From Aliivibrio_A kagoshimensis (GTDB lineage: Bacteria; Pseudomonadota; Gammaproteobacteria; Enterobacterales; Vibrionaceae), in the NCBI RefSeq assembly GCF_050337105.1, contig NZ_JAKJSQ010000019.1, positions 1 through 61,454 on the forward strand: 61,454 bases of DNA, read 5' to 3'. The notes below the pieces were generated by a model. The model ran no database searches. It was not told the DNA's origin and saw only the letters and a list, made by a program, of their open reading frames with translations. Both the position numbers and the translations under genes were made by a program. Shown one piece after another: positions 59,664 through 61,454 of the stretch (position 1 is the first letter of the stretch; each line of letters opens with the position of its first letter).

Positions 59664-60953
59664 TTATAAATTGTAGCCTTTCTCTTCATGAGAGCTGATA
59701 TCTAGGCCTTCAATCTCTTCCTCTTCAGTGACACGAAGTGGGGTAAATAAGCCAACCAGTTTCAGGATAAGGAAAGTCACAACGGCAGTATAAACAATGG
59801 TTGCCACTACACCGATCAATTGAACCTGTAACTGTCCTCCTATTGAGCTAATCCCTTCAGCAAATCCAAAGCCGCTGAACACACCCAATTCGGTAGAGGC
59901 GAAGACCCCGACCAAAATCGACCCTAAAATACCACCCACGCCATGGACAGGAAAAACATCTAGGCTATCATCGATTTTTAACACGCGTTTAATGTAATGT
60001 GTCGCTATAAAGCAGACGATACCTGCAGATAAACCAATGATAAGTGCGCCACCGGGGCCAACAAAACCGGATGCTGGTGTAATAGTACCTAGCCCTGCGA
60101 CCATACCCGTAACGGCACCAAGTGCGCTTGGTTTACCAAAACGCTTCCACTCAATCGTCATCCAAACCAGTGCGCCCGTGGCAGAGGATATATGGGTAAC
60201 AAGCATCGCCATAGCAGCATCGCCATTTGCACCTAAAGCACTGCCACCATTGAAGCCAAACCATCCCACCCAAAGCATGCCTGCACCAGTAATGGTCATG
60301 GTCATATTATGAGGAGGCATGGCCACTTTGGGAAAGCCCTTTCTTGGACCAATGACGATTGCTGCAACTAATGCTGCGACTCCAGCCGTAATATGAACAA
60401 CAATACCGCCAGCAAAATCATAAACGCCCATTTTGGCTAACCAACCACCGCCCCAGACCCAGTGGGTAACAGGAACATACACCGCAATTAACCATATGGC
60501 ACTGAATAACAATACAGCGGAAAATTTCATTCGTTCTGCAAAGCCACCTATGATCAAAGCGGGAGTAATCACAGCGAATGTCATCTGGAACAACATGAAT
60601 AACGATTCAGGGATATCTCCTGATAACGTATCTCGCCCGATCTCCATCAGCATGACTTTTGACAGGTCGCCAATGAATGCGTTGCCGTCTGAAAAAGCTA
60701 AACTGTATCCCATTAAGAGCCACAATAGAGACGAAACCCCAGCAATTGCAAAACATTGCATTAATATCGAGAGCACGTTTTTTGAGCGAACCAAACCGCC
60801 ATAAAATAGAGCAAGACCGGGAAGCGTCATAAACAACACCAACGCTGTCGAGGTGAGTATCCAGGCGGTATTCGCACCATCTAGGGTCGTTTGTTCAGCT
60901 AATGCAATACTAGGCAGCATTGCAACGAAGAAAGTGAAACTCTTTTTTATCAT
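59664..60953 (-). CDS. amtB: Ammonium transporter AmtB
   Basis: Inner-membrane trimeric ammonium channel. From ATG 60953 (AAGGATG upstream) it has 429 residues: a signal peptide (1-19, cleavage after ALA) and 11 membrane helices; the pore histidines are in PVTHWVWGGGW near 166-176 and FPVHGVGG near 318-325. The open frame starts 56 codons earlier at 61121, but that part lies in the control region and matches no Amt family member. There is no glnK in the 500 bases upstream that are visible. Confidence 0.95.
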   Translation of the reverse strand: MIKKSFTFFVAMLPSIALAEQTTLDGANTAWILTSTALVLFMTLPGLALFYGGLVRSKNVLSILMQCFAIAGVSSLLWLLMGYSLAFSDGNAFIGDLSKVMLMEIGRDTLSGDIPESLFMLFQMTFAVITPALIIGGFAERMKFSAVLLFSAIWLIAVYVPVTHWVWGGGWLAKMGVYDFAGGIVVHITAGVAALVAAIVIGPRKGFPKVAMPPHNMTMTITGAGMLWVGWFGFNGGSALGANGDAAMAMLVTHISSATGALVWMTIEWKRFGKPSALGAVTGMVAGLGTITPASGFVGPGGALIIGLSAGIVCFIATHYIKRVLKIDDSLDVFPVHGVGGILGSILVGVFASTELGVFSGFGFAEGISSIGGQLQVQLIGVVATIVYTAVVTFLILKLVGLFTPLRVTEEEEIEGLDISSHEEKGYNL

Positions 60954-60975
60954 TATTACATCCTTGTAAATCATG

Positions 60976-60993
60976 TTGCACTTAAATGGTGCG
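60976..60993 (-). promoter_or_regulatory. Candidate NtrC-binding site 1 of amtB
   Basis: GCAC-N7-GTGC with ATGGTGC as its right half matches the E. coli NtrC consensus closely. It lies 23-40 bases upstream of the amtB ATG, overlapping the left arm of the inverted repeat GTGCGAC/GTCGCAC (60989-61012). Confidence 0.5.
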
Positions 60994-61027
60994 ACTGCCC
61001 AGCATGTCGCACTATTTTGGTGTTCTG

Positions 61028-61046
61028 GTGCACTAATACTGCGCAT
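61028..61046 (-). promoter_or_regulatory. Candidate NtrC-binding site 2 of amtB
   Basis: GCAC-TAATACT-GCGC has one mismatch to the NtrC pattern. Its centre is 52 bases (about five helical turns) from site 1, so both face the same side of the DNA. Confidence 0.4.
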
Positions 61047-61136
61047 TATACGTAGTGAAGTAACTGTATTCTTTTTGCTAATTAATAAGTTACCGAGAGC
61101 GTGCATCTGGGGTTGAACCATTGTTATTCATTATTA

Positions 61137-61152
61137 TGCAGGTTTTACGCCA
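61137..61152 (-). promoter_or_regulatory. Candidate sigma-54 promoter of amtB
   Basis: On the minus strand TGGCGTAAAACCTGCA keeps the invariant GG-N10-GC spacing of sigma-54 promoters. The start would be near 61126, leaving a leader of about 170 nt that contains both NtrC-like sites. This was the only GG-N10-GC match between 60953 and about 61170 that I found. Confidence 0.35.
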
Positions 61153-61181
61153 GTTAGTTCATATGGCCACAAATAGCGGGA

Positions 61182-61203
61182 GGGTAAACGATATCGTTTA
61201 CCC
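61182..61203. repeat. Perfect 22-bp palindrome
   Basis: GGGTAAACGAT is followed directly by its exact reverse complement, with no spacer. No T-run follows. A dimeric regulator operator is the simplest explanation; see findings. Confidence 0.75.
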
Positions 61204-61454
61204 TTACCTAGAGAGAGGATTTTCTTGTGTAAAGACCGATTTATAGGAACAAGCGACCCACCCTTATTTTTAGAAGAAAAATTACAATTGTGCAAAAAAT
61301 CGAATAAAAACGGTGTTTTACTGAAAGTCAGCTATTTTTATAAGGTATCTCGTTAGTTATTCCTATTTCTGTTGATGAAATCAGTGGATTTGATTTTGTT
61401 AAGAAAAATAACATTACAAAAACACACAATTTTAAATTTTAGGCTGTAAATAAT

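Larger units (their letters stand above)
60954..61454. other. Region upstream of amtB to the window end
   Basis: About 500 bases without a gene; the end is AT-rich. It holds the amtB control region (60954-61152) and a perfect 22-bp palindrome at 61182-61203. Nothing recognisable is seen from 61204 to 61454. Confidence 0.6.

Noticed and set aside
60954..61121. 56-residue N-terminal extension of amtB
   Set aside because: Amt proteins begin with a signal peptide that starts at 60953; the extension lies across candidate NtrC sites.
1..61454. CRISPR array, insertion sequence, prophage or tRNA gene
   Set aside because: No regularly spaced repeats, transposase or integrase, terminal inverted repeats or tRNA-like cloverleaf were seen.

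Overview
The window is a stretch of chromosome from a moderately AT-rich gammaproteobacterium, most likely Vibrionaceae or a close relative. Supporting this are the protein sequences, a monomeric (about 740-residue) NADP isocitrate dehydrogenase, paired Aat and Bpt-type aminoacyl transferases, double-Cache chemoreceptors, and the rne/rluC and yceD-rpmF-plsX-fab blocks. I see no insertion sequence, prophage, CRISPR array, rRNA or tRNA gene. Almost everything is core housekeeping, densely packed, with clear hairpin-plus-T-run terminators between operons. The placement is from memory of homologues; no search was run.

Layout. 0-2.4 kb: molybdopterin genes moaA-moaC-moaD-moaE behind a Moco-type leader, with no moaB. 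2.4-3.7 kb: a gene-poor gap holding what looks like a decayed GAF/GGDEF gene and the long oppA upstream region. 3.7-9.3 kb: oligopeptide importer oppABCDF. 9.4-13.9 kb: two tandem paralogous chemoreceptors. 13.9-19.1 kb (minus strand): roxA, then mnmA-hflD-purB, and rluE. 19.3-21.6 kb: icd. 21.6-26.8 kb: cspD, clpS-clpA, infA, bpt and aat, which together hold the bacterial N-degron machinery. 26.8-29.2 kb: a glycine-zipper envelope protein, aroA, and a YgjP-type metallopeptidase. 29.4-34.6 kb: cmk, rpsA, ihfB, lapA-lapB-pyrF. 34.7-43.4 kb: metG, mrp, udk, an AsmA protein, a DUF457 membrane protein, cobO and a low-molecular-weight tyrosine phosphatase. 43.4-48.1 kb: a SulP transporter and RNase E. 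48.5-59.6 kb: rluC, a HAD hydrolase, maf, then the fatty-acid block yceD-rpmF-plsX-fabD-fabG-acpP-fabF (fabH is missing from its usual place), followed by pabC-mltG-tmk-holB. 59.7-61.0 kb: amtB on the minus strand, with candidate NtrC sites upstream and no glnK beside it. The last 500 bases have no gene but contain a perfect 22-bp palindrome.

How the genes work together. moaACDE make molybdopterin precursors, and the leader RNA probably shuts translation off when cofactor is plentiful. clpS, clpA, aat and bpt form a complete leader-residue tagging and recognition pathway for protein degradation (only clpP is elsewhere). rne, rluC, rpmF and yceD link RNA turnover and ribosome assembly, while plsX through fabF make acyl-ACP chains. 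lapA/lapB, asmA, mltG and aroA contribute to envelope or precursor supply.

I found no convincing new multi-gene system. The observations most worth checking are regulatory or concern missing genes: fabH and moaB absent from conserved operons, structured leaders of rne and rpsA, probable leaderless starts of rluC and yceD, the arrangement upstream of amtB, the terminal palindrome, and the decayed GAF/GGDEF gene.
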